From: Ignavibacteriales bacterium
GTDB taxonomy: Bacteria; Bacteroidota; Ignavibacteria; Ignavibacteriales; Ignavibacteriaceae
Direction of reading: 5' to 3'
Assembly (NCBI GenBank): GCA_012517155.1
Contig: JAAYVN010000010.1
Coordinates: 1-59,199, forward strand
DNA length: 59,199 nucleotides
The notes beneath the pieces are model-generated. The model made no database searches. It was not told the DNA's origin and worked only from the letters and a program-made list of their open reading frames with translations. Position numbers and translations under genes: made by a program. This document shows, in pieces, positions 36,348-46,117 of the stretch (the first letter of the stretch is position 1; each line of letters begins with the position of its first letter).

Positions 36348-36701
36348 ATGTCTAATCAGGTAATCGGGCACGTAGAAATACCGGTAACAAATTTTGATAA
36401 AAGCGTTAAATTCTATAACGCTGTTTTCGGGTGGGAACTAAAACCGTTCGGAAACGGATACTATTTACACAATAGTCACAGGGGAATGACAGTCGGATTA
36501 AGAAAGGTTGATGCGGTAGACAAAGGGAACTGCACGATTTTTCACATAAGCGTTGAAGATATTGACGCGACATTAAAAGTGGTTAAAAAGCAAAAGGGGA
36601 CAGTGCAAAGGGCAAAAACAATAATTCCAGTATATGGCTATTACGCCCTTATAAGTGATCCCGATGGTAATACAATCGGGGTTTACCAGGGTAATTATTA
36701 A
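36348..36701 (+). CDS. VOC (glyoxalase/bleomycin-resistance fold) protein
   Basis: A 117-residue vicinal-oxygen-chelate protein. It opens with VIGHVEIPVTNFDKSVKFYNAVFGWE and ends PDGNTIGVYQGN, the two halves of the paired beta-alpha-beta module. I prefer ATG 36348 to ATG 36342 because GGAG (36338-36341) then lies six bases upstream rather than touching the start codon. Substrate unknown; members range from glyoxalases to dioxygenases and binding proteins. It ends the PDH-OsmC run and is followed by a terminator. Confidence 0.85.
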   Translation: MSNQVIGHVEIPVTNFDKSVKFYNAVFGWELKPFGNGYYLHNSHRGMTVGLRKVDAVDKGNCTIFHISVEDIDATLKVVKKQKGTVQRAKTIIPVYGYYALISDPDGNTIGVYQGNY

Positions 36702-36704
36702 ATA

Positions 36705-36742
36705 CGGAATCAAACCGGGGTATAAGATTCCGACGAGTTTTT
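36705..36742 (+). terminator. Terminator after the PDH-OsmC-VOC operon
   Basis: CGGAATC (36705-36711) pairs with GATTCCG (36726-36732) across 14 bases, and TTTTT follows at 36738-36742. It starts three bases after the VOC stop codon. The five-base gap before the T run makes it weaker than the best terminators here. Confidence 0.55.
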
Positions 36743-36769
36743 GCTTATTATTTATCCTTTGGGAGAGAA

Positions 36770-38116
36770 ATGAAAACACACCACAAACTTAACAAAGCTA
36801 AAGCGTCCGGTATCCTGCGTCTTCTCTTTTTCCTTTTGCTAATAATCGGATGGCAGAAGGTCTATCCGCAGGACTCCACATATCAAAAAATCATGCGAAT
36901 GATCGATTCGGTGTCCACAGACAGTCTTGTTAAGCACATAAAAGTTCTTGAAAATGCAGGCGGACACACTAGCAGAGTTAATTTTACACCGGGAAATGAT
37001 TCTGCCGCAAACTATATACTTAAAACATTTCAGGAAATGCCACATCTCAGTTCCGTAACCACAGACACATTTTTTATAACCAGTGCGGTTGCTCCATACA
37101 ATACAAAGCCAATGTTCAACTTTGAGGCAACGATACAGGGGAAATACAATCCTGATAAGATATTCATAATTGGAGCGCACTATGACTGCTCAGGAAGTAG
37201 AATGGGGAGTCAGGTTTGGCAGTCTCAGTGGAATACTATGAAGGTGCCGGGAGCAGATGATAATGCGACAGGGGTTGCGGCGTTATTCGAGATTGCAAGA
37301 ATACTATCAGATCCGGCAAACGGTTTCAACAATGCATACACAGTAAAATTTGTTGCATTTGGCGCAGAGGAATCGGGTCCTGCATATTCCGGGGCGCATC
37401 ACGGCAGTATCAGTTATGCAAAGAAATGCAAGTTGAATAACCAGCAAATACAAGGAATGGTGTCGGTAGACATGATAGGATTTAATGAAAATCATGACTA
37501 TCAGGCTATAGTATCCAACACAACCTCGCAATATTTTGCACAGAAGTTTTATGAAGCAAACACACTTTTTAACACGGGATTAATACTTAACTCTCCGCCA
37601 TTTGTAAATGCAACCTACAGTGATCATGCGTCCTTTTGGGATGAGGGATACAAGGCAATTCTGCTGATTGAAAACGCCCCCCCCTGGAACAGCAATAATT
37701 ATTATATAGCCAATCCGTTTTATCATACAACCAGCGACTCATTTCACACATTAAACATGCCGCTGGTAACTAAAGTAACAAAGTGGGTTCTTGGAACTAT
37801 GGCGGCGTTTTCATCACCACTTACCAACACAGACGATGTAACCCCTGCACCAAGTGAATGTGTGCTATACCAGAACTACCCAAATCCCTTCAATTCATCG
37901 ACCATTGTCGGTTATCAGATACCAGGTAAAGCAGTAATATCGTTAAAAGTCTACGATATACTTGGAAAAGAGGTGGCGGTTTTGTTCGAAGGAGAGCAGG
38001 AAGACGGCAGACATGAATTGTTATTTGATGCTTCCGGGCTGGCAACAGGCATATATTATTTAAAACTAACGGCAGACAGTTTTACCTCCGTAAAAAAAAT
38101 GATATTTCTAAAGTAA
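36770..38116 (+). CDS. Secreted M28 family metallopeptidase with sorting domain
   Basis: A 448-residue secreted zinc aminopeptidase-like enzyme. The signal peptide has a long basic N-region and ends near YPQ (residue 34). Co-catalytic metal ligands of clan MH are visible: H137 and D139 in GAHYDCSGS, D in PGADDNATG (about 162), the catalytic EE in FGAEESG, D in SVDMIGFN, and H in SDHASFWDEG. A sorting domain starts at QNYPNPFNSSTI and ends VKKMIFLK. A GGGAGAG lies just before the ATG. A C8 run at 37677-37684 sits in the coding sequence. It would trim peptides outside the cell. Confidence 0.93.
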   Translation: MKTHHKLNKAKASGILRLLFFLLLIIGWQKVYPQDSTYQKIMRMIDSVSTDSLVKHIKVLENAGGHTSRVNFTPGNDSAANYILKTFQEMPHLSSVTTDTFFITSAVAPYNTKPMFNFEATIQGKYNPDKIFIIGAHYDCSGSRMGSQVWQSQWNTMKVPGADDNATGVAALFEIARILSDPANGFNNAYTVKFVAFGAEESGPAYSGAHHGSISYAKKCKLNNQQIQGMVSVDMIGFNENHDYQAIVSNTTSQYFAQKFYEANTLFNTGLILNSPPFVNATYSDHASFWDEGYKAILLIENAPPWNSNNYYIANPFYHTTSDSFHTLNMPLVTKVTKWVLGTMAAFSSPLTNTDDVTPAPSECVLYQNYPNPFNSSTIVGYQIPGKAVISLKVYDILGKEVAVLFEGEQEDGRHELLFDASGLATGIYYLKLTADSFTSVKKMIFLK

Positions 38117-38134
38117 TGAATAACCATAATATTT

Positions 38135-41113
38135 ATGGATAAAAAGGAATTATTAAAAAAAGAAGATCAGTTTGGAAAACGAATAAACAAGTTCCAAAAA
38201 CTGATGCAATACAAAGTGAGGGATATTCTTCTTGTATCGAGTATGTACGACAACTATCTGTTTGAGGAAGACGGGAGGTTGTATGAATTGATCCGTGAGG
38301 AATATCAGGTGTTAAATCTGAGTCATGCTCCGGAGATTACTGCCGTAACCACCGCATACGATGCACTTGAACTGCTTGCCGGGGAAAGAAGTTTTGACCT
38401 GATAATAACCACTCTTCACATAGAGGACATGCACGTTCTTAAATTTGCCCAAATGATAAGAGAAACGGGGATAAACACACCGATAATTCTATTGGCATAC
38501 GACAATCTGGAACGCAAAGAAATTGTAACCAACTACGACACATCAATTTTTGACAGAATATTTATTTGGCAGGGTGATTACAAGTTGCTTATAGGTATGG
38601 TTAAGTATCTCGAAGATAAATTAAACGTTGAACATGATACTAAAGTAGCTGGCGTACAATCAATAATTTTAGTTGAGGATAATGTTAAATTCTATTCATC
38701 ATATTTACCGCTTGTCTATACTGAGATTCTCAAGCAATCACAGCGTTTGATATCCGAGGGGGTGAACCTTACTCACAGATATCTGCGAATGAGAGCCAGA
38801 CCAAAGATTTTACTTTGCACAAACTACGAAGAGGCATGGGACTGCTTTGAAAAGTATAAGGATTACATTTTGGGAATCATTACCGATGTAAATTTTAGCA
38901 GGAACAAAGTAAAGGACCCCGAGGCGGGATTAAAATTTGCAGCGGCGGTGAAACAAGAAGTGACCGATATTCCAATTTTGCTTCAATCGAGTCAGGCTGT
39001 CTATGCAAATAAGGCGAAAGAGTTAGGAGGATCATTTGTCCTGAAAGGATCGCCAAGATTACTGCACGAGTTGAGAGATTTTATGCTTTCTAAATTCGGT
39101 TTCGGAGACTTCATATTCCAGCTTTCTGATGGGAATGTTGTAGGTATTGCAAGTAATTTAAATCAGCTGGAAGACGAACTTCAAAGGGTGCCCGAGGAAA
39201 GCATACTTTATCATTCGGAAAGAAATGATTTTTCAAGATGGCTTAAAGCAAGAACAGAATTCTGGCTTGCGCACAAGTTAAGACCAAGAAAAGTATCCGA
39301 CTTCAATTCGGTAAAAGAATTGAGAAATCTGTTAATAAATTCGCTCAGAGAGTACAAACTGCTTCGTCAAAGAGGAGTTGTTACAGATTTCATAAAAGAG
39401 TCGTTTGACGCCAATAACAGTTTTGCTCGGATTGGAGGGGGGACGCTTGGGGGAAAAGCCCGGGGTCTTGGATTCACCAATCACCTGCTTGCAAACTTCG
39501 ACATCAGAGATAAAATTCCCGGAGTGGAAATATTCGTTCCATCAGCGGTTGTGGTGGCTACGGATGTCTTTGATCAATTTATGGAGGACAATAATCTTTT
39601 CAACTTCGCAATGAACGAACCGGATGATGAAAAGATAATCAGAAGATTTCTTGAAGCGGAATATTTCCCTATCGAGATAATTGCCAAACTTAAAGAATTT
39701 CTGGAAATAAACCATATTCCGCTTGCCGTCAGATCATCAAGTTTACTGGAAGATTCACAGTTTCAACCGTTTGCGGGAGTGTATCAGACATATATGATCC
39801 CGAACAGCAATGAAAATATAGAAATTCGATTGCAGGAACTTCTAAATACTATCAAGTGCGTGTATGCTTCAACTTTCTTTCGAAGTGCAAAAGATTATAT
39901 GAAAGCTACTAATTATCGGCTTGAAGAAGAGAAGATGGCGGTAATAATACAGCGATTAATAGGGGCATATCATGGCAGAAGTTTTTACCCCGACTTCTCA
40001 GGAGTGGCTAAATCTTATAATTTTTATCCGGTTTCTCCGCAAAAGTCATCTGATGGGATAGTCCATGTAGCACTTGGACTGGGGAAGATAGTTGTTGAAG
40101 GGGGGAATACAGTTCGTTTTTGTCCGAAGTATCCAAAACATTTACTGCAATTCTTCTCAACCAAAGAAACAATCAAAAATGCTCAGCAAGAGTTTTATGC
40201 ATTAGACCCGGATGAATCGTATGATTTAAATAAGCACCTCACACCCGACACGTTAATAAAGTCATATCCTTTGGACAAGGCAGAAAAGGATGGGACACTT
40301 TTTTACAGTGGTTCAACATATTCATCAGAAAACGATGCGGTTTACGACGGATTATCACGCGAGGGCAGAAGGGTTGTTACTTTTGCGCCGATATTAAAGC
40401 AGAAAGTCTTTCCGCTTCCCGAGGTGCTTGATATGCTGCTCGATCTGGGAAGCTGGGGAATGGGTACGCATATCGAAATGGAATTTGCGGTAAACATGAA
40501 TGTGCCACACAAGGAACCCAAACAATTTGCAATATTACAAATGAGGCCGCTAGTTATAGGACTGGAAAGCGAATCGATAAGTATAAGCGATTATGAACCC
40601 GAGGAAGTTGTATGTTCAAGCAATCAGGTACTTGGGAACGGGGCTAGGAAGGATATTACTGATGTTGTTTTTGTGGATATAAATAAATATGACCGAAGTA
40701 AAAGCAAGGAAGTAGCCGCAGAAGTCAGTAGGCTAAACGCAAAACTTGTAAACGAGAAGAAGCCATATATATTAATGGGAGTAGGGCGATGGGGAAGTTT
40801 TGATCCATGGCTTGGAATTCCCGTTACTTGGGATCAGATTAGCGGGGCAGGGGTAATTGTTGAATCCGGCTTCAAGGACTTCATAGTTTCACCTTCGCAG
40901 GGTTCTCATTTTTTTCAGAACATAACATCGTTCAGAGTGGGATATTTTACCGTTAATAGTCTTGCAAAATCGGGCACATTAGATTGGGATTGGTTGAATA
41001 AACAAACCGCTTATGAAGAACTTGAGTACACAAAGCATTTGCGATTCTCCTCCCCGCTTACGGTAAAAATAAACGGGAGGGAAAATCTTGGGGTTATCCT
41101 AAAACCGGAATAA
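38135..41113 (+). CDS. Receiver/pseudo-receiver fused to a PPDK-type ATP-grasp domain
   Basis: A 992-residue cytosolic fusion. The first receiver-like domain (about 28-165) lacks the phospho-acceptor Asp (DLIITTLHIED instead of the usual ITD). A second (about 172-330) keeps LVEDN and IITDVNF and so could be phosphorylated, though it has an insert of about 30 residues. The C-terminal half carries pyruvate-phosphate-dikinase/PEP-synthase N-terminal elements: GGGTLGGKARGL (about 430), LAVRSSSLLEDSQFQPFAGVYQT (about 530) and QMRPL (about 810). The swivelling phospho-His and PEP/pyruvate domains of a complete PPDK are missing, so it cannot be a normal PEP synthase. It lies next to, and converges with, the partner-switching operon, seven bases apart. 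Confidence 0.85.
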   Translation: MDKKELLKKEDQFGKRINKFQKLMQYKVRDILLVSSMYDNYLFEEDGRLYELIREEYQVLNLSHAPEITAVTTAYDALELLAGERSFDLIITTLHIEDMHVLKFAQMIRETGINTPIILLAYDNLERKEIVTNYDTSIFDRIFIWQGDYKLLIGMVKYLEDKLNVEHDTKVAGVQSIILVEDNVKFYSSYLPLVYTEILKQSQRLISEGVNLTHRYLRMRARPKILLCTNYEEAWDCFEKYKDYILGIITDVNFSRNKVKDPEAGLKFAAAVKQEVTDIPILLQSSQAVYANKAKELGGSFVLKGSPRLLHELRDFMLSKFGFGDFIFQLSDGNVVGIASNLNQLEDELQRVPEESILYHSERNDFSRWLKARTEFWLAHKLRPRKVSDFNSVKELRNLLINSLREYKLLRQRGVVTDFIKESFDANNSFARIGGGTLGGKARGLGFTNHLLANFDIRDKIPGVEIFVPSAVVVATDVFDQFMEDNNLFNFAMNEPDDEKIIRRFLEAEYFPIEIIAKLKEFLEINHIPLAVRSSSLLEDSQFQPFAGVYQTYMIPNSNENIEIRLQELLNTIKCVYASTFFRSAKDYMKATNYRLEEEKMAVIIQRLIGAYHGRSFYPDFSGVAKSYNFYPVSPQKSSDGIVHVALGLGKIVVEGGNTVRFCPKYPKHLLQFFSTKETIKNAQQEFYALDPDESYDLNKHLTPDTLIKSYPLDKAEKDGTLFYSGSTYSSENDAVYDGLSREGRRVVTFAPILKQKVFPLPEVLDMLLDLGSWGMGTHIEMEFAVNMNVPHKEPKQFAILQMRPLVIGLESESISISDYEPEEVVCSSNQVLGNGARKDITDVVFVDINKYDRSKSKEVAAEVSRLNAKLVNEKKPYILMGVGRWGSFDPWLGIPVTWDQISGAGVIVESGFKDFIVSPSQGSHFFQNITSFRVGYFTVNSLAKSGTLDWDWLNKQTAYEELEYTKHLRFSSPLTVKINGRENLGVILKPE

Positions 41114-41120
41114 GGGACTG

Positions 41121-41459
41121 TTAAGAACCAAAGGAAGCTTCAGCCGCTTCTGTGGTATCGTATAATTCAAAGATCGCTGTAAACCCGGCAATTTCAAACA
41201 CTTCCTTAATATGTCTTTTCAGGTTAGCAAGTTTTATTTTTCCATCCTTTGCTTTCACCTTTTTTGCTCCGACCAGAAGAACACGAAGACCCGCACTGCT
41301 TATATAATCAAGTTCCGCACAATCGATTATAAAATTATAATTATCATCGTCTATTAACCTAAGCAACTTGTCCTCAAGGTTGGGCGAAGTGACCGAATCA
41401 AGTTTCCCTTTAAGAGAGAGAAAAGTTATTTCCCCCCTTTTATTCGCATTTATTTCCAT
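41121..41459 (-). CDS. STAS-domain anti-sigma factor antagonist (RsbV-like)
   Basis: A 112-residue STAS protein of the SpoIIAA/RsbV type. The phosphorylation loop reads DYISSAGLRVLL, with S55 matching the conserved target serine. In such systems the unphosphorylated protein binds the RsbW-type kinase and frees its partner. The gene follows the RsbW-like gene with no gap, the usual arrangement of kinase and substrate. No sigma factor gene is in the window, so the final output is not visible. Confidence 0.93.
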   Translation of the reverse strand: MEINANKRGEITFLSLKGKLDSVTSPNLEDKLLRLIDDDNYNFIIDCAELDYISSAGLRVLLVGAKKVKAKDGKIKLANLKRHIKEVFEIAGFTAIFELYDTTEAAEASFGS

Positions 41460-41903
41460 TTAGCTTTCCTTTATAGTTTTTAATTTCTTTTTTAGAGTAA
41501 GGACGTTCTTATCTTCACGGCGCTCGTAGTGAAGTTCATCCATAAGTTTTTTAACCAGATGTATCCCGAGACCACCGATTTGTTTTTCCTCCAGAGGGAG
41601 ATCAAGATCAACCTCCTTTTTCTCGAGGGGATTAAATTTAACTCCATCATCAACTAATCTTATAATAACAAACTTGGAATCATCCTCCCCCTCAAGCCAC
41701 AAATCAACCGTGATCAGATGAGAATCATTATCGTTATATCCATAAGAAATGATATTAGTAAGAAGTTCATCCAGAGAAAGTTCAATCGCATTCTCCACAT
41801 CAAAGGAGAGAGGGATATTCGAAGAGCACTCTTCGATGATGGAAATCACCCTTGCAATTTCCTTCAGATCATTAGTGATCTGAAGCGATGCAACTTGTGT
41901 CAT
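41460..41903 (-). CDS. RsbW-like serine kinase / anti-sigma factor
   Basis: A 147-residue GHKL ATPase of the HATPase_c_2 type. ELSLDELLTNIISYGY (N box), VDDGVKF (G1) and KQIGGLGIHLVKKLMD (G2) are visible. It should phosphorylate the STAS protein encoded directly after it and bind a sigma factor or another target. It overlaps the phosphatase gene by four bases, so kinase and phosphatase are translationally coupled. Confidence 0.93.
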   Translation of the reverse strand: MTQVASLQITNDLKEIARVISIIEECSSNIPLSFDVENAIELSLDELLTNIISYGYNDNDSHLITVDLWLEGEDDSKFVIIRLVDDGVKFNPLEKKEVDLDLPLEEKQIGGLGIHLVKKLMDELHYERREDKNVLTLKKKLKTIKES

Positions 41904-43069
41904 TCGGGGTTCCGATATTTAATGGAAAGAATAGTAATATCATCCGACTGGGGAACACCAGTTGAATAAAATTCCACATCTTTATTCACAGCATCAACAA
42001 CATCTTTTAGATCCTTGCCGCAAAGTTGTTTCAATAGTTCAACAAGTCTTTCCTCGGAATAGAGATCATCTGCGGCATTAAACGCTTCGGTTACCCCATC
42101 CGTAAACATAAAAATAGATTCCCCGGGTTCAAGTTTCACCGAATTGCTTTTAAACTCATAATCTTCAAGCGCGCCAAGAACAATGCCGCCGGTTTTTTCT
42201 ATTTCACTGATTTCACCATTGGTCCTCATTAGGTAAGGGGGATTGTGTCCCGCATTGCTGTATTCCACAACCCCGGTTCGGATATTCAGGATTGCATAAA
42301 AAACCGTAACGAACATTGACGAAACACTCTCATTACAAAGCAGGTTATTAACGTACGACATACATTCACCTGCTCCAATCCCTTTAAGAGCAGTGGCGCG
42401 GATGAGAGTGCGGCTCACGGCCATGAAGATAGCCGCCGGCACACCTTTTCCGGAAACATCGCCGATAACAAAACCCAGCCGATCTTTGTCAATCATAAAG
42501 AAATCATAGAAATCACCCCCCACTTCCTTGGCCGCATTCATACTTGCGTAGATGTCAAACTCCTTTATATCCGGAAAAGGAGGAAATGTTTTCGGAAGAA
42601 TTGCAAGCTGGATATTTCTTGCCACGCTAAGATCGTGTTGAATGGAGAGCAGCAGGTCATGTTCTTTAAGCGCCTGTTTTAATATGGACAGTTGCTCGAT
42701 TGTTTTATTAATCGTCATCTCCATGTCGTTAAAGTCGACTGGTTTGGTAAGGAAGTCAAATGCCCCGCGGTTCATTGCGGTTCTTATATTGTCCATATCG
42801 CCATAGGCTGAAACCATAACCGTTTTAATGGTCGGTTTTTTCAGCTCATTAATTTTTGAAAGGAGAGTAAGCCCATCCATTTCCGGCATGTTAATATCGC
42901 TAAGGACAAGAGAAATATCCGGATGTTCAAGCAGCTTGGCAAGGGCTTCCAGTCCATTGCGTGCAAATACAAAATCATACTCTCCGGCTCTTATCTGTCT
43001 TCTGAATTTTTGTTTTATCAAAGATTCCAGATCGGGTTCATCATCCACGACCATAATTTTTTCGGGCAT
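41900..43069 (-). CDS. Response regulator with PP2C (RsbU/SpoIIE) phosphatase output
   Basis: A 389-residue protein. A receiver domain (1-125) has the acidic pair D9-D10, the phospho-acceptor D58 in LVLSDINMPEMDG and the switch Lys in LTKPVDF. A helical linker (about 125-165) joins it to a SpoIIE-type phosphatase domain (about 185-385) with AKEVGGDFYDFF, FVIGDVSGKGVPAAIFMA, and FTDGVTEA. Phosphorylation of the receiver should control dephosphorylation of the STAS protein. Two bases separate it from the stand-alone receiver gene, to which its receiver is clearly related. Confidence 0.95.
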   Translation of the reverse strand: MPEKIMVVDDEPDLESLIKQKFRRQIRAGEYDFVFARNGLEALAKLLEHPDISLVLSDINMPEMDGLTLLSKINELKKPTIKTVMVSAYGDMDNIRTAMNRGAFDFLTKPVDFNDMEMTINKTIEQLSILKQALKEHDLLLSIQHDLSVARNIQLAILPKTFPPFPDIKEFDIYASMNAAKEVGGDFYDFFMIDKDRLGFVIGDVSGKGVPAAIFMAVSRTLIRATALKGIGAGECMSYVNNLLCNESVSSMFVTVFYAILNIRTGVVEYSNAGHNPPYLMRTNGEISEIEKTGGIVLGALEDYEFKSNSVKLEPGESIFMFTDGVTEAFNAADDLYSEERLVELLKQLCGKDLKDVVDAVNKDVEFYSTGVPQSDDITILSIKYRNPE

Positions 43070-43071
43070 TT

Positions 43072-43470
43072 CTACTCCATCATTAAATTGTTGTTAGCAT
43101 TATTAAACTCATGCATTGCTGCTTTAAGTTCCTCAAAGTCAATTGGTTTGGTAAGATACTTGTCAGCACCGTATTCCATTGCCAGGCGATGTTTGTTTTC
43201 ATCGTCATAAGCGGTTATCATAAAAACAGTAAGCCGGGGGATCTCGGCTTTCAGAATTTTAAGCAGCTCAAGACCGTTCATGCCGGGCATATTAATGTCA
43301 GAAAGAATCAGAACGAGCTCTGGACGGTGAAGACCCTTGATATATTCAATGGCTTCCTCTGCCGAATGGACAAAGTAAAATTCAGCCTGTTCGGCGTTTA
43401 TCTCCTTTTTAAACTTTTGTTTAAACAGCGAGACAATATCAATTTCGTCATCAACAACAAGTACCTTCAT
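43072..43470 (-). CDS. Single-domain response regulator
   Basis: A 132-residue stand-alone receiver. D7-D8, the acceptor D58 in LILSDINMPGMNG, T/S in MITAYDDE and the Lys in LTKPIDFEEL are all present. It has no output domain. It resembles the receiver of the next gene (both start LVVDDExDxxSLxKQKF), pointing to duplication. It may act as a phosphate sink or shuttle between the sensor kinase encoded ten bases upstream and the phosphatase. Confidence 0.95.
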   Translation of the reverse strand: MKVLVVDDEIDIVSLFKQKFKKEINAEQAEFYFVHSAEEAIEYIKGLHRPELVLILSDINMPGMNGLELLKILKAEIPRLTVFMITAYDDENKHRLAMEYGADKYLTKPIDFEELKAAMHEFNNANNNLMME

Positions 43471-43480
43471 TTTACCATCC

Positions 43481-46117
43481 TTAAAGATTTTTAGGAATTG
43501 TAATTATAAACTCGGCGAATTCCCCCTCTGTAGATTCAACCCTTAGCTCTCCGCGGTGCTCCTGTACAACAATATCGAAACTCAGAGAAAGCCCCAGTCC
43601 GGTACCCTTGCCTGTGGGTTTCGTAGTAAAGAATGGGTTAAAAATTTTATCAAGGTTTTCTTTTGAGATACCTTTCCCGTTATCACGGATTCGTATTTCT
43701 GCTTTATTGCCAAGATCTTTGGTGGAAACCTTAACAACCGGATCAAAGGAATCGCCTCTTTCTTTTTTCTTTTCATGTGTAGAATAACAGGCGTTGTTAA
43801 CGGTATTAAGAAACACCCGGCTTATGTTCTGCGGAACAACATTTATAGGGGCAAGCGAGTTGTCGTAATCAGATTCAAGTTTGATATTAAAGCTTGTATC
43901 TTGAGCTCGCATACCGTGATAAGCTAGACTTACATATTCCGCAAGCAAGGCGTTGATATCAGTCTTTTGCATTTCACCCGATTTCCCTCGTGAGTGAAGT
44001 AGCATACCCTTAACAATGCTGTCTGCTCTGCGTCCGTGTTCATTAATTTTCTTACAATTTTGATTAAGATCACCGACTATTTCAATTAGATATTCATAGT
44101 CTTCCTTTTTAAAACGCTGGACCTGTTTTTCGATTTCCTCTTTTATCTCATCAGTAAGCCCCACGCTCAGGTCGGCAAAGTTGTTAATAAAATTAAGCGG
44201 ATTTTTAATTTCATGGGCAATACCTGCAGTAAGCTGTCCAAGAGATGCCATCTTTTCAGCTTGAATAAGTTGAGCCTGCGTATCCTTAAGTTCTTTGTTA
44301 GCTTTGCGGATTTCTTCATACGAAGCCGCATTCGAGATCGCAATTGCAACATAGTTCGCAAGGTTGCTGAAAATATCAAAATCTTGCCGGCTATATGCAT
44401 TTTTCTTAAAACTTTGAGCTGAAATAACCCCGATCAATCTGTCCTCAACTACCAACGGGAGATATATTAAAGAAGATATATACTCGCCTGCTTTCGGAGC
44501 AGCTCTGAAGGGAACGTATTTAATAAACTCGATGTCAACATCATTCATAAAAACTGGTTTCTTATGTCGTGCGCACCAAACAGGGAAGCGGTTTTTCTCT
44601 TTCATCGATACAGAAAAAAGATCCAGACTTTGGGATTTCTCCATCGAGAGAATACAGTCAAGGCGCTCTTCCTTTTCATTATTTATCATAATAATAAATA
44701 CCGATGCATCTAACAGGGAATTAACTGCGGAGTAAACAATTTCCCTGATGTCAGATATTTTAAGCGTGGAAGTAATTTTTCTTCCCAGTTCGCTTAAGGT
44801 TTTAATATTGTTGAACGACTTATCAAGTTCTTCATTTTTTTCTTTAAGTTCAACCGTTCTCTCCTCAACCTTGTCCTCCAGGTTCTGGCTATATTCTTCC
44901 AGTTTAATATTGGATTCCTTCAGATTTTCTGAAGTAACTCGGAGATCGTTGATTGTTTTGGAAAGCCGGTCCCTCATATTCCTAAAAGCACCGGACAGAG
45001 TGGCAATCTCGTCTTTATACTTAACGGGCGGAATATGCGCTTCGAAATTACCCATCGTCAAATCAACTGCAGCATTAGTCAAACCGGCAAGCGGTTTAGT
45101 TATTGATTTAGAAATGAGCACTATAATTAACAGAATAACCAAAGTACCGGAAAGACCAAAAAGAAATACATTCATAAAGAGATTATTAACGTCTGCCATC
45201 ATTTCATCAACCGGATAAACAACGCCAAGCGACCATCCGTTAACTTTGATTGGAGCATAGGAAAGCCAGCTCTTTTTGCCCGTTGCAACATTGGTGTACT
45301 CAACCTCGGCAAAACTCTCTTTCCCTCGAATCATCTGTCTTCCCACTTCTCGCAGAACCGCAAAGTTATTCTCTTCGGCAAGACTGAAAATAGACTCGTT
45401 CATTATCATGGATTTAATCGGATGGGTAACAATTTTCCCGGTTTTGGAAATCAGGTATGCGTAACCCGTTTTATAGATTTTAATAGATGAGACAATTTCG
45501 TGCAGCCATTCCAGGGATATATCCGCAGTAAGCACACCAATAAAGGTTTTCGCTCCGTTTCTCTCCGTAAAAACAGGACAGGAATAAGTTGCCATCAGAA
45601 TATTGCCCCCCCCTTCATCAAAATAAGGTTCTGTCCAATAAGGGGCTCCCAATTCCTTGGTTATCTGATACCAGTCCATGATAAAATAATTATATTCTGC
45701 ATTCCCCAGGTACATCAGCTTTACATCATCACCGGACTTATAGAAATAAGGTGAGAAATAGAAAGAATCCTTTTTAACATAGTAAGGTTCAAAAGCTAAA
45801 GCCATCCCAAAAACCTCGGAATTGTTTTTTACCATAACCTGCATCAGTTGCATTGCTTCTTCAATACTGAGATCGTGATGCATTATAACCTCGGCAAGAT
45901 TTGAGGGGATCTTTTGAACTGATAAAAGCACGGCTTCAATTTGGCTTACTGTTTGACGTGTTAGATTCTCCGCATTTGCTGTGATGTTTTTCTTTATGAT
46001 GGTTGCAGAAGAATTATACATATAGGTATAAATAACGGCGAGTACAAGCGTAATTGACAAGAAAATCAGAATTGCCATTCTGAAAGCAAGTCCCCGGTTC
46101 CTTAATGGATTCTTCAT
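43481..46117 (-). CDS. Cache-HAMP-GAF sensor histidine kinase
   Basis: An 878-residue membrane kinase. TM1 (about 10-31) and TM2 (about 312-335) enclose a large periplasmic dCache-type sensor (GAPYWTEPYFDEGGGN, FIGVLTADISLEWL). HAMP, coiled coil and a GAF domain (about 425-590) follow. The HisKA phospho-site is in LTAGIAHEIKNPLNF, and the HATPase domain has RDNGKGIS and GKGTGLGLSLS. It should phosphorylate one or both receivers encoded downstream. Its start overlaps the substrate-binding-protein gene by four bases. A G8 run occurs on the coding strand at 45606-45613, inside the Cache domain. Confidence 0.95.
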   Translation of the reverse strand: MKNPLRNRGLAFRMAILIFLSITLVLAVIYTYMYNSSATIIKKNITANAENLTRQTVSQIEAVLLSVQKIPSNLAEVIMHHDLSIEEAMQLMQVMVKNNSEVFGMALAFEPYYVKKDSFYFSPYFYKSGDDVKLMYLGNAEYNYFIMDWYQITKELGAPYWTEPYFDEGGGNILMATYSCPVFTERNGAKTFIGVLTADISLEWLHEIVSSIKIYKTGYAYLISKTGKIVTHPIKSMIMNESIFSLAEENNFAVLREVGRQMIRGKESFAEVEYTNVATGKKSWLSYAPIKVNGWSLGVVYPVDEMMADVNNLFMNVFLFGLSGTLVILLIIVLISKSITKPLAGLTNAAVDLTMGNFEAHIPPVKYKDEIATLSGAFRNMRDRLSKTINDLRVTSENLKESNIKLEEYSQNLEDKVEERTVELKEKNEELDKSFNNIKTLSELGRKITSTLKISDIREIVYSAVNSLLDASVFIIMINNEKEERLDCILSMEKSQSLDLFSVSMKEKNRFPVWCARHKKPVFMNDVDIEFIKYVPFRAAPKAGEYISSLIYLPLVVEDRLIGVISAQSFKKNAYSRQDFDIFSNLANYVAIAISNAASYEEIRKANKELKDTQAQLIQAEKMASLGQLTAGIAHEIKNPLNFINNFADLSVGLTDEIKEEIEKQVQRFKKEDYEYLIEIVGDLNQNCKKINEHGRRADSIVKGMLLHSRGKSGEMQKTDINALLAEYVSLAYHGMRAQDTSFNIKLESDYDNSLAPINVVPQNISRVFLNTVNNACYSTHEKKKERGDSFDPVVKVSTKDLGNKAEIRIRDNGKGISKENLDKIFNPFFTTKPTGKGTGLGLSLSFDIVVQEHRGELRVESTEGEFAEFIITIPKNL

